From Glossina fuscipes (Eukaryota > Arthropoda > Insecta > Diptera > Glossinidae), in contig NW_023998490.1 of assembly GCF_014805625.2 (NCBI RefSeq), positions 2,207,495 to 2,271,494 on the forward strand: a stretch of 64,000 nt of DNA. Direction: 5' to 3'. The notes under the pieces are model-generated. The model was given only the letters and a program-made list of their open reading frames with translations. It was not told where the DNA came from and made no database searches. The position numbers and the translations under genes are program-made. Position 1 is the first letter of the stretch. Each line of letters starts with the position of its first letter. Positions 12,701 through 23,945 of this stretch are shown one piece after another.

Positions 12701-15700
12701 AACACTGACATATAATAGTAAAGTCACCCAAAAAATGAACAGCAGGGAATTTGAATCGCATAGGCCTAGTTTTCAGACCCCAACATATAAAAGGGTTATC
12801 ATAAAAAGCAAGCCCTTTTATGTAGAGAAAGTCTAATTTCCAGTTTCCTTCTGGAAGTAAATGAAGTTTGCTAAGTTTGGATCTGGCCATTGGATTTTTT
12901 TGGGCTTCGCCCAATAACGAAACGTAATTGCCAAACGGGCAGATTATAAATCTTTGATAACTCTGTACCCTACCCTACCCATCTTCTTCGGCCCATGATT
13001 TTTAATGGAAGACACAGAGAGAGAATGGCCCAGGGCATATGGTCGGCCCGTTGGGTAAGTAGGTTTTGTTCCTCCGTTTGTTACTATAAGGTTGAAGCTC
13101 GTTTATATGTTTAGTTGTAACCCCTGTAACTGAGACAAGAATTGAAAGTCCACATCTTTCGAATTAGTTAGCTCCGCAATGCCACGTGCGTCCGTCTCTA
13201 CAACCTCCGACTCTCTTCAAATGACACTTAAGAGTAATAAAAATAATAAAGTCATCCGTGGTTAGACAGACAGGGACGATACACAGATACTAACGTGGTG
13301 TCCAACATGATTTTCATGAGAAGTATGCCTTTACATGAAAATTATGTGGAATTTTTGCTGCATTATTATCAAAACTACTGAATAACTGTACTACACGAAG
13401 TGGCTTAGGGTCGGCCAATCCCAACTATAATATTCGTACTTGTTATGCGGAGAGAAGTGTGTAGGATTTTTTCTGTGAGGCCATATCCCACTATAATGCT
13501 TTCAATTGCTTTGTTTAATCCTTAATCTTTTATTGTAAAGAAGAAAGTGTAAAAAAAAGACTTCTGAACACATTTCTCGATTAAATTGTACGCCCGTTCC
13601 AATCACGTTTAGTTCGATCTGTTCAATTCTGGCGTTTACATTTCTTTCGCATGTCTGAACCACCATCACTGCTTTCAACAGTCTTGAGAAACTCCTGTGC
13701 CGAATAGACCGGGGAAGAAGCGTCCCATACACTAAACTAAAGTTAATACTAAAATTATTTCGTTCCATTTGCTATGGAATTCTTTGATCCTTAAAAGTGT
13801 AAATAAATTTGTAAATATTGATAATCTTGATAAAGTTAACACGAAGCCGGATGAAAATGTTCTTTAGCTGCTTGTCAGTAGATCCATCAAGCGGTAATCT
13901 ACATTCGTTTACTTATCCCAAAATGAAGTCTTCTTTTTTAGCCCAGGTTTCCTTAGCGTTTAAAATTGTATTTTTTTTTAACAAAATATAGTGCCTTTTG
14001 CCATGCTTGGAGACTTATACCTGTTGTGAGAATTTTGATGATGTCATGTGATATAGAAGTCAAGAACAATTAAATGTACATCGCTGCTGTGCGCAAGATC
14101 TTTGCTGATCAACTTTGTCTGACGATTAAACCCGAATTGGATTTCTTTGACAATCGTCTTCAGCGAGGCGTTACGTTTTATATATCTAGAGCCATTAATC
14201 TTCTAGCAAGAATGTTCATTGAGAGGTGTTATTAACAAAAAAGTGAATATTTTTATGCATAACTAACATTTATGATTCTATCATACCATCTACAAGAGTA
14301 ACAGCATCAAAAGCAAACACTCCTGTTAGATAGCGAAAACCTCGTTCTAAGTCGAACTTATTTCTTTGGCTTAGAACCATGTTGCTTTAAACCAAGAAAA
14401 AGCAAGTATTAGATAACAATTAAATATTTCGTTACTTGATGATCATGCGCAGGGTTGATTTCGTTTATATATTAGAACGGAAAATTTCCAATTAATCGAT
14501 ATAGGGTTTCATTAAATTTATAGATCTGACTCAGCAGAGTAATAAAACTAAACACCATTATAGACACAAACCCAATTTCATTGGAAAAAATTATTAAAAA
14601 TCTCGTGCGCCTACTCTTGTTTGTAAGTTGTAACAAAATTTATGTGCACACGGAGGGGATTTTTTGATAGAGAAATATATTTTTAATTTAAAGTAAATCA
14701 GTAAAGTCATTATTTACAGATGTGCGTTTAAAAAATATCGAAAATCATAGCGATTTGTTGCATAATCTGCTTATCTGTACTTATGCATGTTAACATGCAT
14801 TTATTAGTGCTTATACTACTACAGTCGGATAAATGAGTCATGATTTCAACGTTGAACTTGTTTCAATACTAAAAAACCAATGAATGGACCACCACTAGTA
14901 TAGCATGCTTTCATAAATACATAAAACAATAATGACTCGGCTCATTTAATATTCATGCACAACGATATTCAAAAATTCATTGATGGGATTCACAAGTTAA
15001 CATTTTATGTCTACATGCATATATGTTCGATATTACGCAAACATTTTTATTTTTTTGCACATCCAGTGACGTATTCATGTTTGAAGTATGCAGGGTTCTC
15101 AAAGAAAAAGGAAAAAAAGGAGCGAAATAAAAGCGAGAAAAACTTAATTTTTTGTTTAAATCGTTTCTTGTGAAGTCCATCGCCCGCTTGTTATGTCCAC
15201 CAACCAAGCGCGAGTTTCGGTCTTACGTTTCTAACTGACTGATAAACATATATATAGAAGACTCGCCAATATGTGTGATCATGGTTGGAAAACGTAACTT
15301 TAATAATGCATTGATCAACAATTTTCGAGACCCAGTAGGAACCAAATTTTTTTGTGGTCTTCTTTTTTAGTGTAATGCTCCGCGAACATTTCTGCCTATT
15401 TCTAAAAGTGACCTTTGATAACTTGATTATTTCATACAAATATTTTTCACTGGACCTTTTTATAGTTTGCAAAGAGATAATAGTCGCCGAGATCCAAAGC
15501 GGCGCAATACGCTGGGTATGATAGATATTTGACATTTAATTTACACAGTCGTCATTTTTATTGCCGTCAAACAGTTTCGAGAACAGAAATCCGAGAAAGT
15601 AGAATGTTCGTGTTTTGTTGTTGGTTGTGGTGAGTAAAACGGGTAACCATGTTTCATGTCTTATTAATTACTTAAGTAGTAAGCTCTCAGAAACAGATGC

Positions 15701-15890
15701 AAGGAAATGTAGTGCTTTGACGTTCAGTTTCGCACGTCAGAGAGTCATTTCTTCTTCCAAAATTAATGCTTCAATAGTCCTATTCGAAGGCATTATGTTG
15801 GCAAAATTCTGCCTCAGGGCGTTTTTATTAAAGCATTTTTACGTCGTCAAAGAAATATCGCTCCGGTGATATTGAAGCAGTCACTTCAGC
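9785..15890. other. Intergenic, upstream of Tdc1
   Basis: No gene supported. The open frames here are short, have no recognisable motif and lie in AT-rich sequence. 10440-10510 looks like a minus-strand end of a repeat (GGTGATGGCCGAATCCTTTA). 12110-12570 is a family A repeat. 12580-13000 carries fragments of a further repeat. The Tdc1 promoter should lie just right of 9784, but I cannot point to a core element. Confidence 0.5.
12110..12570 (+). repeat. Dispersed repeat family A
   Basis: Contains 'TAAAGTATATATATTCTTGATC', a block with repeated GTCTGTCCGT and TGTGTCTGTGTGGTGTGTG, then GTCGCAAAAATGAAGATATC, ATTTGGTAGAAACATTGAAAG and GAGCGTAAACT. The same order of blocks recurs at 36240-37190 and 41200-41750 (plus), and at 33930-34330 and about 1300-1480 (minus). 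It has no coding capacity, so it is probably a non-autonomous transposable element. Confidence 0.75.
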
Positions 15891-15990
15891 NNNNNNNNNN
15901 NNNNNNNNNNNNNNNNNNNNNNNNNNNNNNNNNNNNNNNNNNNNNNNNNNNNNNNNNNNNNNNNNNNNNNNNNNNNNNNNNNNNNNNNNN
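15891..15990. other. Assembly gap of 100 N
   Basis: Exactly 100 undetermined bases, the usual placeholder for a scaffold gap of unknown size. It directly precedes a retrotransposon remnant, so a repeat probably broke the assembly here. Confidence 0.95.
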
Positions 15991-16089
15991 GGATGGAAAA
16001 AAAATGGATAGCTGGATAGATATTATCAAAATATCAATATATCGTCTCATCGCGCAATACGAAACTTTGCAATACGTCTGTTAATTCTG

Positions 16090-16960
16090 ATTACCTTGTT
16101 GTAGCATTTACAGGAACTTGGTTTAAGCCGGGGATATTTGATGGGGAAATTTTTTGCTCGCAGTTTGAGATCGTTAGTTGTGGCAGATTGCACAAAACTG
16201 ATGGGCGAGCATTAATTACGGTTAATCATTGCTTATTCTCATTTATAGTTAGTCCTTCGTCGTCCACAACTGTTGGCACTACAACTATGCATATCTGCAA
16301 TGCATATCTGTTGGTCATGCTATATAATAAAAAAGTAGGCTATTTAAGAATTCAGTCGTAGTGGTTTGGTTATACTCCAGCGATAGACGAGATTATAGTG
16401 CCCTGAAACTCGCTATTCCAATTTTATTGATGCAACACGCGCAAACTTCCTAAAAATCCTAAGGGCTTCTTTAATTTTGCAAACTCTAAACGAAAACTAA
16501 AACGATTTTCTTCCGCTATGAGCTTGGGAAATTTCGAATCACCCGATGCGTCTCTAATAATTGACCTTTTCGCCGATTTTTTTTGGTGAAGTCTACCAAT
16601 GTTTAAATAATCCGTCTGATAATTATCCGTATTCGAAAAGTTCGCTTGATATTTTTCCGAAAAAAGGTCACTTCCTATCGATTTGGAAGAGTTATGTTAT
16701 CTTCAATGACTTTTCTGAAGCTTTCGATAGAGTCAATTAGGTTTTTAGGCTATAAATTATAACGCTTTGACTTCTCGAACCGTATGATTGCTTGGTGCTG
16801 GTCGCACCTAAAGGGAGAGTTGGTGACTTCTCGCCGATCCAGAGTAGTTGCAATCAGTTCTGGTGGGCGTCAGCGCAGTCATCTTGGTCCGCTCTCGACA
16901 GCAGTGCCGAACCAATAAGGAATTTCTCAATACGTGTCGGGTAATGTGTAAAATGTTCGA
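16090..16960 (+). mobile_element. Degenerate non-LTR retrotransposon (endonuclease + RT)
   Basis: Decayed remnant of a jockey-like element. Frame fragments in order: an AP-endonuclease-like piece (TGTWFKPGIFDGEIF, about 16100-16230); the linker KGFFNFANSKRKLKRFSSAM (about 16460-16530); RT palm motif NDFSEAFDRVN (about 16703-16740); and a late RT block AISSGGRQRSHLGPLS (about 16850-16905), close to the family pattern SSGVPQGSHLGPL. Stops and shifts occur throughout, so no active protein is possible. The left end is probably lost in the N gap. Confidence 0.75.
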
Positions 16961-19396
16961 CGATCGTTATGATGGTCTGCCCGTTTTGCCCGTTAATAAG
17001 GTTGAAAGCATTATATTGCATAACTAACTGCTAAGCATTTTCGAGTCTTGTATAAATACAGGTGAATTGAATCAAAATACTCTTTTGTATTTGATTTCTT
17101 TTCTCATATGTTGCTATTAGTGATGTATAAACAAGCACATATTCATTTACCAACATACATCCCTGTAATTTAATTTAGGGCTTAGTTGAATTCTGATGTA
17201 CATTATATGTTGATCTTTGTTTATTTTTATTTATTGTTTCTTCTCCCTACTACCTTTTAAGTTATCTTGTAGCTTACCTAAGGAGGAGAGTTGTTATAAC
17301 CAGTTTCCAATTTGTATTGAGTTTTAGATATAATTCTTCTTACCAAAAAATGTGTTTAATCAACGCTTGCAATTTGGATATTTTCATTGTTCGGTAAAAC
17401 CCAAGTGATTCGGTCGAAACGAGGTAAAATTTCCTAACAGCGCCGCTCAGTTTTGTAGGTAAAGGCCTACTGCTATTACTAAGTCGGTGTTCATGAGTTT
17501 AAACCTTAGTACGGCTTGTCTAAGCTTCTCTTTGAGGCGTATCTAACTGTCTTTGGTTGACGATGCGCTCATATTACGATTGCCTATTTGTTGTAAGATG
17601 TCCAAGCTGCAAAAAAAAGTCGACTTCAAATTTGTATACCCTCTAAATGTTGCGGCCAAATTCCGGTTTTATATGTACATGCCTGGTATAAGAATTTTGA
17701 TCGAACATGAAATGGAAATAAATATCTAAAATGTCAGAATGGAATATTCCAGCCCCTTCAAAATGCGTCAAGTTCTCTACGAAAGAGGAACCAAATCACT
17801 CTAAACATTATTAGTGGTAATCTACAATTCGCAATTTCGAAGTAAATTGATTTCCAGCACGTTTAGAAGTGGAACTAAAATAGAGTTTCTGTGACGATTG
17901 CAAAAATTTATTTCTAATTATTTCAAGAAGTTGATAAAATGCGAAAGATTGGCGCGTAGCGCCTTTAGCAACGAAAGAGAACTAAAGTTTAGGTAGGTAA
18001 CTGAGGATGACGCTAGATAACTAGTTTTTCGCTGAAAGTGTTTGATTATTATGTCTGAACATATTAAAATAATTGGTCAAAGCTTAAAGGGCAATCGCTT
18101 AATATTAAGACATTCTATCTTAGAAGTTTTAAGTTCACAAGTTCTGTGGGGAGTACATTTATGCCGATGTTATATAAATGATAACGGTTGCCCTTCCAGG
18201 TTGTTAACTGCGCTATTTTGCTTATGAGGGTGGACGATTCCTTCGTAATTAAGCCCAAGCAACAAGCGAAGCATGTTAATCCCTAAAGCTAACCTTGAAT
18301 CTATTGTCCTCCTCATTGTACGAGAGTACTCGAATCTCGCTGCTGATACGTATATATTGCACATATCTTTCAGCTTTGGCTGATATTGGATACCTCAAAA
18401 TGATGCATGATTTTGATCACAATACTGCAAACCAAATGGAAAAATGTTTGGAATTGCCTACGCATCTGTGTACCTTCTTTTTAAACTAAACTGATCGATA
18501 CGAACTGATCCTCTTCGAAGCTTCATCCCACATATGTGTACTGGAAATGCATTGCAACACTCGCAAAAAATCGTTACCATAATCTACGATCCCCGCGATT
18601 TTTTTTTAAATAACGCACAACAAAACAGATATCAATTAAACTGGCTTCCACATATCCGAGACACTTAAACAAACAACTTCGAGATCTAAGACTGCAGAAT
18701 TATGTCTCAGGTGCTCTGCTTTGAAAGATTTTTCGCTAATTTCACTATAGGAAAAAATTGAATACGAATTGTAGGCGGGTAGGTTTGTGCTTGCCGCTTT
18801 TATGCCAGACTGGACGTGACAATTTATATTCGCGTTCCGTTCACAGATAACGCAGATGTACTCTTATCGAGAAACAGTGTATTACAGTAGTTTAGTATAA
18901 ATATCTATGGGACGACACCACCATGAAGATCAAGGCTTTTGCTTTGAATTTAGCTCAGAGCAGATTCACTGAATTTGAAGCAAAACATATTTAAAAGATT
19001 AAGAAGGCATTCAAACCTGTTCGAACGTTTCGTCCAAAGCAAGACACATTGTATATTTAAGTCCACATGTAGGACCACTTTAAAAGCCAGGAGTGTCTTT
19101 AGCATTTTTTAATTGGTTGCCTATATTGAACAGAACAATGCCAAACCTACAAATACAACTCTTTTTGTTTATCAGATGAACTGATTGAAGTTTGAATTTG
19201 AAAGGAAATTATTTTTATAGAAATTCTAATTCAACTTCTGCGACTTGTACTTTTCTAATATTTTTCAAAACGTGAAAGCAGGTCATCGCAGCAACTATTA
19301 TGCGAAAAAAATACTTTATAATGCGGTAAAAATAATTGCAAATATTCTTTATCTTGCAAAGAATCGAAGCTATCAATAATTTTCTTTTTTTGTTGT
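16961..19396. other. Intergenic, no supported gene
   Basis: Short open frames only. 18042-18227 has weak RT-like wording (INDNG), possibly a rotted continuation of the upstream retrotransposon, but this is not secure. A TATAAATA lies at 18896-18903, about 500 bp before the first coding exon seen for the next gene; it is a possible but unproven core promoter. Confidence 0.4.
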
Positions 19397-19398
19397 AG

Positions 19399-19741
19399 TT
19401 GTATTCAAAACATATTTATTTTTCTGCTCTTATTAATGGTGTGTGCTACAGTAGCGGACCAGTCGACAACTACTGAGGAAGATGATACTATTAAGAAGTC
19501 CTATACTTGGCGCTGGCAATCGCCTTTATCCTATGTAAAAAGACGTAGCTTCTTCCCTGAATATCGAGGCGGTCTTTATGATCAAAAAGTTGATTTCAAA
19601 TCGCAAGAAAACGAAGAAGAAAATAATTACAATAACAATAATAATAATAATCAAGATTTTGACAATATAATGCCCAATTTTAATGTTATTGACTACAATA
19701 AACGTAGATCACCATATTATTCCATATATAATAGCGAATAA
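19399..19741 (+). CDS. Small secreted WQSP-block protein 1 (5' exon not found)
   Basis: Terminal coding exon of a small secreted protein; family not recognised. A polypyrimidine tract and AG at 19397-19398 precede an exon that opens in phase 2 with a hydrophobic signal-peptide core (NIFIFLLLLMVCATVA). The mature part begins near DQSTTTEEDD. It continues with WRWQSPLSYVKRRSFFPEYR, an Asn-rich stretch (about 12 N), then DYNKRRSPYYSIYNSE and a stop. KRR sites could be prohormone-convertase sites. The ATG at 19436 lies inside the signal core, so the true start should be in an upstream exon. The downstream gene at 23.3 kb shares the WQSP-x-x-Y-x-K-x-R-x-x-x-P block and the intron phase, so the two are probably a tandem duplicate pair. 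Function is unknown: a peptide precursor or seminal-fluid-like protein would fit. Confidence 0.65.
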
Positions 19742-21979
19742 AACAATTCTATAAATATTGAAATTCTATTAACATTGACTTGAAATTTCTATAAATACAT
19801 ACAAAGCTTGCAAAGATTCCCTCTATAGTGGCAGGCATGAAAGTTGCATTGAGGGTAAGGAGCGGAAACGAAGCGTCCTGAAAATCAAATAAGAAAATTG
19901 TCCTTTATCTTATAGGGAAACTTTTGAAACACGGTTGTATGCCCTTTGGGCAAAGAACACCCATAATAATTGAAAACTTTTTACTTGTGTTAGTGTACTG
20001 TTAATGTGTAAGCGAAATTATCAATTATGCAAGACATCTGTTTGGCATAAGTAACTTTAGTTCGTTTTGAGATTAGAATCATCCCCGGCTTTTCATGAAT
20101 TTACAATAGAAGTTACGCAAATTATTTCTGTCGGTTCTTGCGCCGCGGAACGCTCCGCAAAGGTATGTGGACGTGATCTTCATCGATATTGATTTAATTA
20201 CTAATGATGGTCATCTATTCATTCTTTTCACTAATAACTTAGTTTGCTCAAAGCAAAAAATCATCTCATATCTGATGCAAATATTTATATAACCAAAGCA
20301 TTTCAAAGCGCGAGCTAAACTTCATCCTTACTATGTGCACCCTTTTCGAAAGCTTCGAAAAGCTTCTTTTTACTTTACATGAACTAAACATATAGAAAAA
20401 AATATTGTTTTCTCAGTCACTCTTATGTGACTAGACATTCGAAGCTTGCATTTAAGATTGCAATGTATAAGAAATTCGAAATTTTTTAAAAGCCCCAAGA
20501 CTGACGATAAATGTGTTCTTTGCCCTTCTGGTTATTGAAATAAAACTTTATTTTTCCTATTTTTGGTCATAGAAATTATTCTTTTGGTCTATATAAATTA
20601 TAATAACAATAATAATAATAATAACAATATTTAAAACTAAAATTTTTTCGTATAATTTATTAAATGTAAGCAACACCTAAAAAGACTTGAGACAGACACA
20701 ACTTTTATTGTGCCGATTCATTAAGAATCACTTCACTGCATCGTTCTAAATTTTTGGAGATATTATAGTGAAATTTAGTACTCCGACATGTTTTGGAGCA
20801 AGGACGAACGAAAGTAGCTTGCAGTAGACCACTTTTTCGACCGCTTGTCATATAACACCTTGTTTTGAAAAGTCGTCATCGTGCATGGCTGTGTTATGCG
20901 AAGTGGTTGTATGCTTTTGAATGATGAGCCGTGTCCGCTATTTTAAAGGCACAGAATAATTGACCTTGCTGTCAATACAATGGACCCATTGTTTACAGAA
21001 ACAAAATTTTTTATTGTTATTCTCCACTAGCCAGCTGAATCAGTGCAGTGGGCCCGTCCCCCAATTATCGTGAAACTGATATGTGATCTGCGTCCTCTTA
21101 AACATGTTTTAGTTCAGTGTTTTAAATACCCTGTCAAATTTTTGCTTAAGTTCGAAAAATTGTTAAATCGAAACAAGAATTTGTCCGCAATTACCAAAAA
21201 CTGAAAAGTAGGTGGAACCTTAATACGTAGCATTACCTATATAAAATGGTGCCGAATTGAAGTAAAATACGACTTGAAGTACACTTACTTCTTCTTCTAC
21301 TTCCAAGTCCGATCTTGAATACATCCAATCCAATACAAGTCATTTCATTTTTCGAATGAAAGGACACATGAATATTTTTATATTCCATTAAACGTGAGCT
21401 ACAACAACAACAAATGTTACGTTCATCCAAAATATCTGAATCAACCTTAACTAAACGTGTCCTCACATTTTGGCCGATTCCATTTTCGAAATATCCCAAC
21501 TCGTTTATGTGTAGCCATCTGCCATGTTCACTTCTAAAATACACCAAGCCTTGAATAAGCGTTCCTCCGAAAGAAGCCTACAATTGTAAAATTGTAAAAT
21601 TTTTCTGTTGCAATTTTATTACAAATATTTACCGCCTGATACGTACGCCTGACTTGGAAGTATGCTTAAGCCAAAGAAAACCTTTTGCTACATACGAAAA
21701 TACTCCGTAAAGATGTGTAGACCTACCGGACTCTGTTCAAAATTGAATTATTTGTAGAATACGACAAAAAACCACTATAATCGACTTAATCTTAAGTACT
21801 GGTCACACTTTGAAATTTTGGGAAAGACTCTCGGCTCGTCTAAGCTGCAAGTACATACAGCTGTGGTAATTGTGTATTACTTTCAAATCATTTGACATGA
21901 AATTTGACAAATGTTAAATTTTTATTCATTTTAAATAGAAAAACAAATACGTTGCCAGTTCATCTTAATGCATACAGAT
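19742..21979. other. Intergenic between the two WQSP genes
   Basis: No coding region supported. An imperfect (AAT)n/(AAC) microsatellite lies at about 20600-20626. The remainder is AT-rich, with scattered repeat-like pieces near 20830-20880. Confidence 0.5.
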
Positions 21980-22700
21980 TTATTGCCTAGTTTCCATGCT
22001 TAAAAAAATTTTCGAGAAGCTGTTAATCTCACGTCTAGAATCGTATCTCGAATCTGAACATATTCTCAGCAATCTGCAATTTGTCTTTAGATGTAGACAA
22101 CATTGCCAATTTTTGGTCAGCAATAAAGTCAGCGTTTGCTAAAAACCTCCACACTTCCATTGTCCGCTTTCTGGACATAATCTCAGCATTTGATTCTGTC
22201 AATATCAACATCTTAAAATCTATACTCTTCTATTGGATTACTTGGCATTATTGGCAACAACACTGCAGATAAAATTGCATTTTCCAGACGATTTCATTTT
22301 ATTGATCGTGTTGTGACTTCTGTAGATTTGAGGACAATCGACAAAAAGCATGCAACTTACGGTCGTCATTTACATTCTTTATTTCCATTTATCAGCAGCG
22401 GACTCAGACGTGACATTATTTGTTTTGTTAACAAGCCGATGATGAAATGTAATGATCATCTATTCAAAATTAACATAGTAAACAACAACTCTTTACGCAC
22501 ATATGGAGTCTTGCAATCTCCTGATTATATCCTTTTTGTCTGTCAGAATGTTACCACTTCTATTCGCCATTCCACACTACGCAAAGTGAGTATGTGTGGT
22601 CTTCGCGACCGCAGCATTCTTGACATTTTGCGCACTCGCAATCTAACGGCTTACGTCGCAATCTTTTCTTTTGTTAAATCATGTCATCAAGGCATATAAG
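21980..22700 (+). mobile_element. Degenerate non-LTR reverse transcriptase fragment
   Basis: Frame pieces in RT order: KKIFEKLLISRLESYL and SEHILSNLQFVFR (about 21998-22100), matching the family pattern in which FEK...RL...YL...ILS..QFGFR precedes the palm; then RFLDIISAFDSVNINIL (about 22170-22220, palm A with D and AFDSVN); then YGVLQSPDYILF (about 22500-22540, in place of GVPQGSxxSPxLF). The frames differ and stops intervene, so it is a dead 5'- and 3'-truncated copy. A short A-rich stretch follows at about 22880-22935. Confidence 0.7.
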
Positions 22701-22853
22701 CGTCTGCAGTCAATTTATGAACCTAATGTCTTTTACACTTTTTTGTTCTCCCACCCATCAATTCCTTCATGTATCTTTTTATACTAATAACTCACATTAC
22801 ATCGTACACATCGAAATTTAGTCCTCGCTCTTCCGTTCTATTCTACGTGACGA

Positions 22854-22915
22854 GTGTTATACGTATTTTAATAAAAACTATAAAAAAAAAAAATAACGTG
22901 GCGAACGTATAACAC
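22854..22915. repeat. Short inverted repeat, perfect 11-bp arms
   Basis: GTGTTATACGT at 22854-22864 pairs with ACGTATAACAC at 22905-22915 across a 40-bp AT-rich loop. It lies just beyond the retrotransposon fragment. It may be a chance hairpin or the end of a small element. Confidence 0.45.
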
Positions 22916-23264
22916 GCAAAGTTAAAAAAAAAAATATTAATGAAATAATCACTAAAATAAATAAAAAATAATATTATATTTCAAATCTAACCGCAATTTT
23001 ACTGAGGCCCAAACAAAGAACTGTATATTCACATTGAGCCTTTTTTACACATCGCAACGAATTTTCGGGTATTAATTCGCTGAATAACAAAAAAAGAAGA
23101 ATAAGAAGAAGAGAAGTAATAATTCTCAATTTAGAATAATTTTTTTCATTTACGAATAAAAATATTTCAAAAGAATTCTTTACAAAAAAAAAAAAAAACA
23201 CCGTGCGAAATAATGAGACTAAGTATATTTTTTAAACGGTAATTTAATTCAAGTAGTCAGATAA

Positions 23265-23945
23265 ATGGAAAAATTATTTCCCAATGAACTATTTTACTTT
23301 AGTCAATTATTATTCACCCTCGCTTTAATCTCTATGCTTTCAATGAGCCAAAGCGCCGATGATGAAGATGATGAAAACAATCGTATGCTCTATAGAAATA
23401 CTTACAATAAGATTATAAGCGATCTAAGAGATCATTGGCAATCTCCAATAATGTATTTGAAGAAACGCGGTTATCTGCCAGACTTGAAGACTGTTATGGC
23501 ACAGAAACCGAAACGTTATCAACCAAAAACCGATTATACTGATTATTACGATTCAAGTAAACGAGGTCAAGATTCATCTGATGTAACTCAACTGGACGAA
23601 CAATTGTACAAAGATGTGATTAATAAGCCGGAGGAATTACAAAATTATAATTACGTAGAAAGGTCGGCAAATCCACGCTTCTTTTCCAATTTGAAAGATA
23701 AATTAATTGGTTTCTTTGCATCCAAGAAAACTGAAGACCCTTTAGAGAAAGACGATATTAGCCGAACCCAAGATAAGATCGATGAAGCTAACCTCAAAGA
23801 TAAAGATAGCGAAGAAAAGGAGAGAGAGGAAAACGATGGGACAAAATCTGAACTCAAAAGTAAAGAGGTGGTAAAGGGTTTCATCAACGACGGAGATCAA
23901 TTGCTTGATAGTGCAGAAGATAAACTTTCCAGAGTTATTGACTAG
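23265..23945 (+). CDS. Secreted acidic WQSP-block protein 2 (226 aa if ATG at 23265)
   Basis: Open frame of 226 codons; family not recognised. The N-terminus has a signal-peptide core (QLLFTLALISMLSMSQS), then DDEDDENN. The conserved block DHWQSPIMYLKKRGYLPDLK sits at about residues 57-76 and parallels WRWQSPLSYVKRRSFFPEYR upstream. Further basic doublets (KPKRY, SSKRG) could release short peptides. The C-terminal third is highly charged (many K, E, D) and probably helical: FFSNLKDKLIGFFASKK, then an E/K-rich tract. The start is uncertain: CTTTAG at 23297-23302 is a plausible acceptor giving AG|T in the same phase as the paralogue, so the first residues may come from an upstream exon and 23265-23302 may be intron. 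It lies between Tdc1 and Tdc2 on the opposite strand to both. Expression and function are unknown. Confidence 0.75.
   Translation: MEKLFPNELFYFSQLLFTLALISMLSMSQSADDEDDENNRMLYRNTYNKIISDLRDHWQSPIMYLKKRGYLPDLKTVMAQKPKRYQPKTDYTDYYDSSKRGQDSSDVTQLDEQLYKDVINKPEELQNYNYVERSANPRFFSNLKDKLIGFFASKKTEDPLEKDDISRTQDKIDEANLKDKDSEEKEREENDGTKSELKSKEVVKGFINDGDQLLDSAEDKLSRVID

Noticed and set aside
18923..18990. ATG after CCACC with an open frame 3' of a TATAAATA, as a possible first exon of the WQSP gene 1
   Set aside because: The frame stops before any GT donor of the needed phase, so it cannot splice to 19399 as read.
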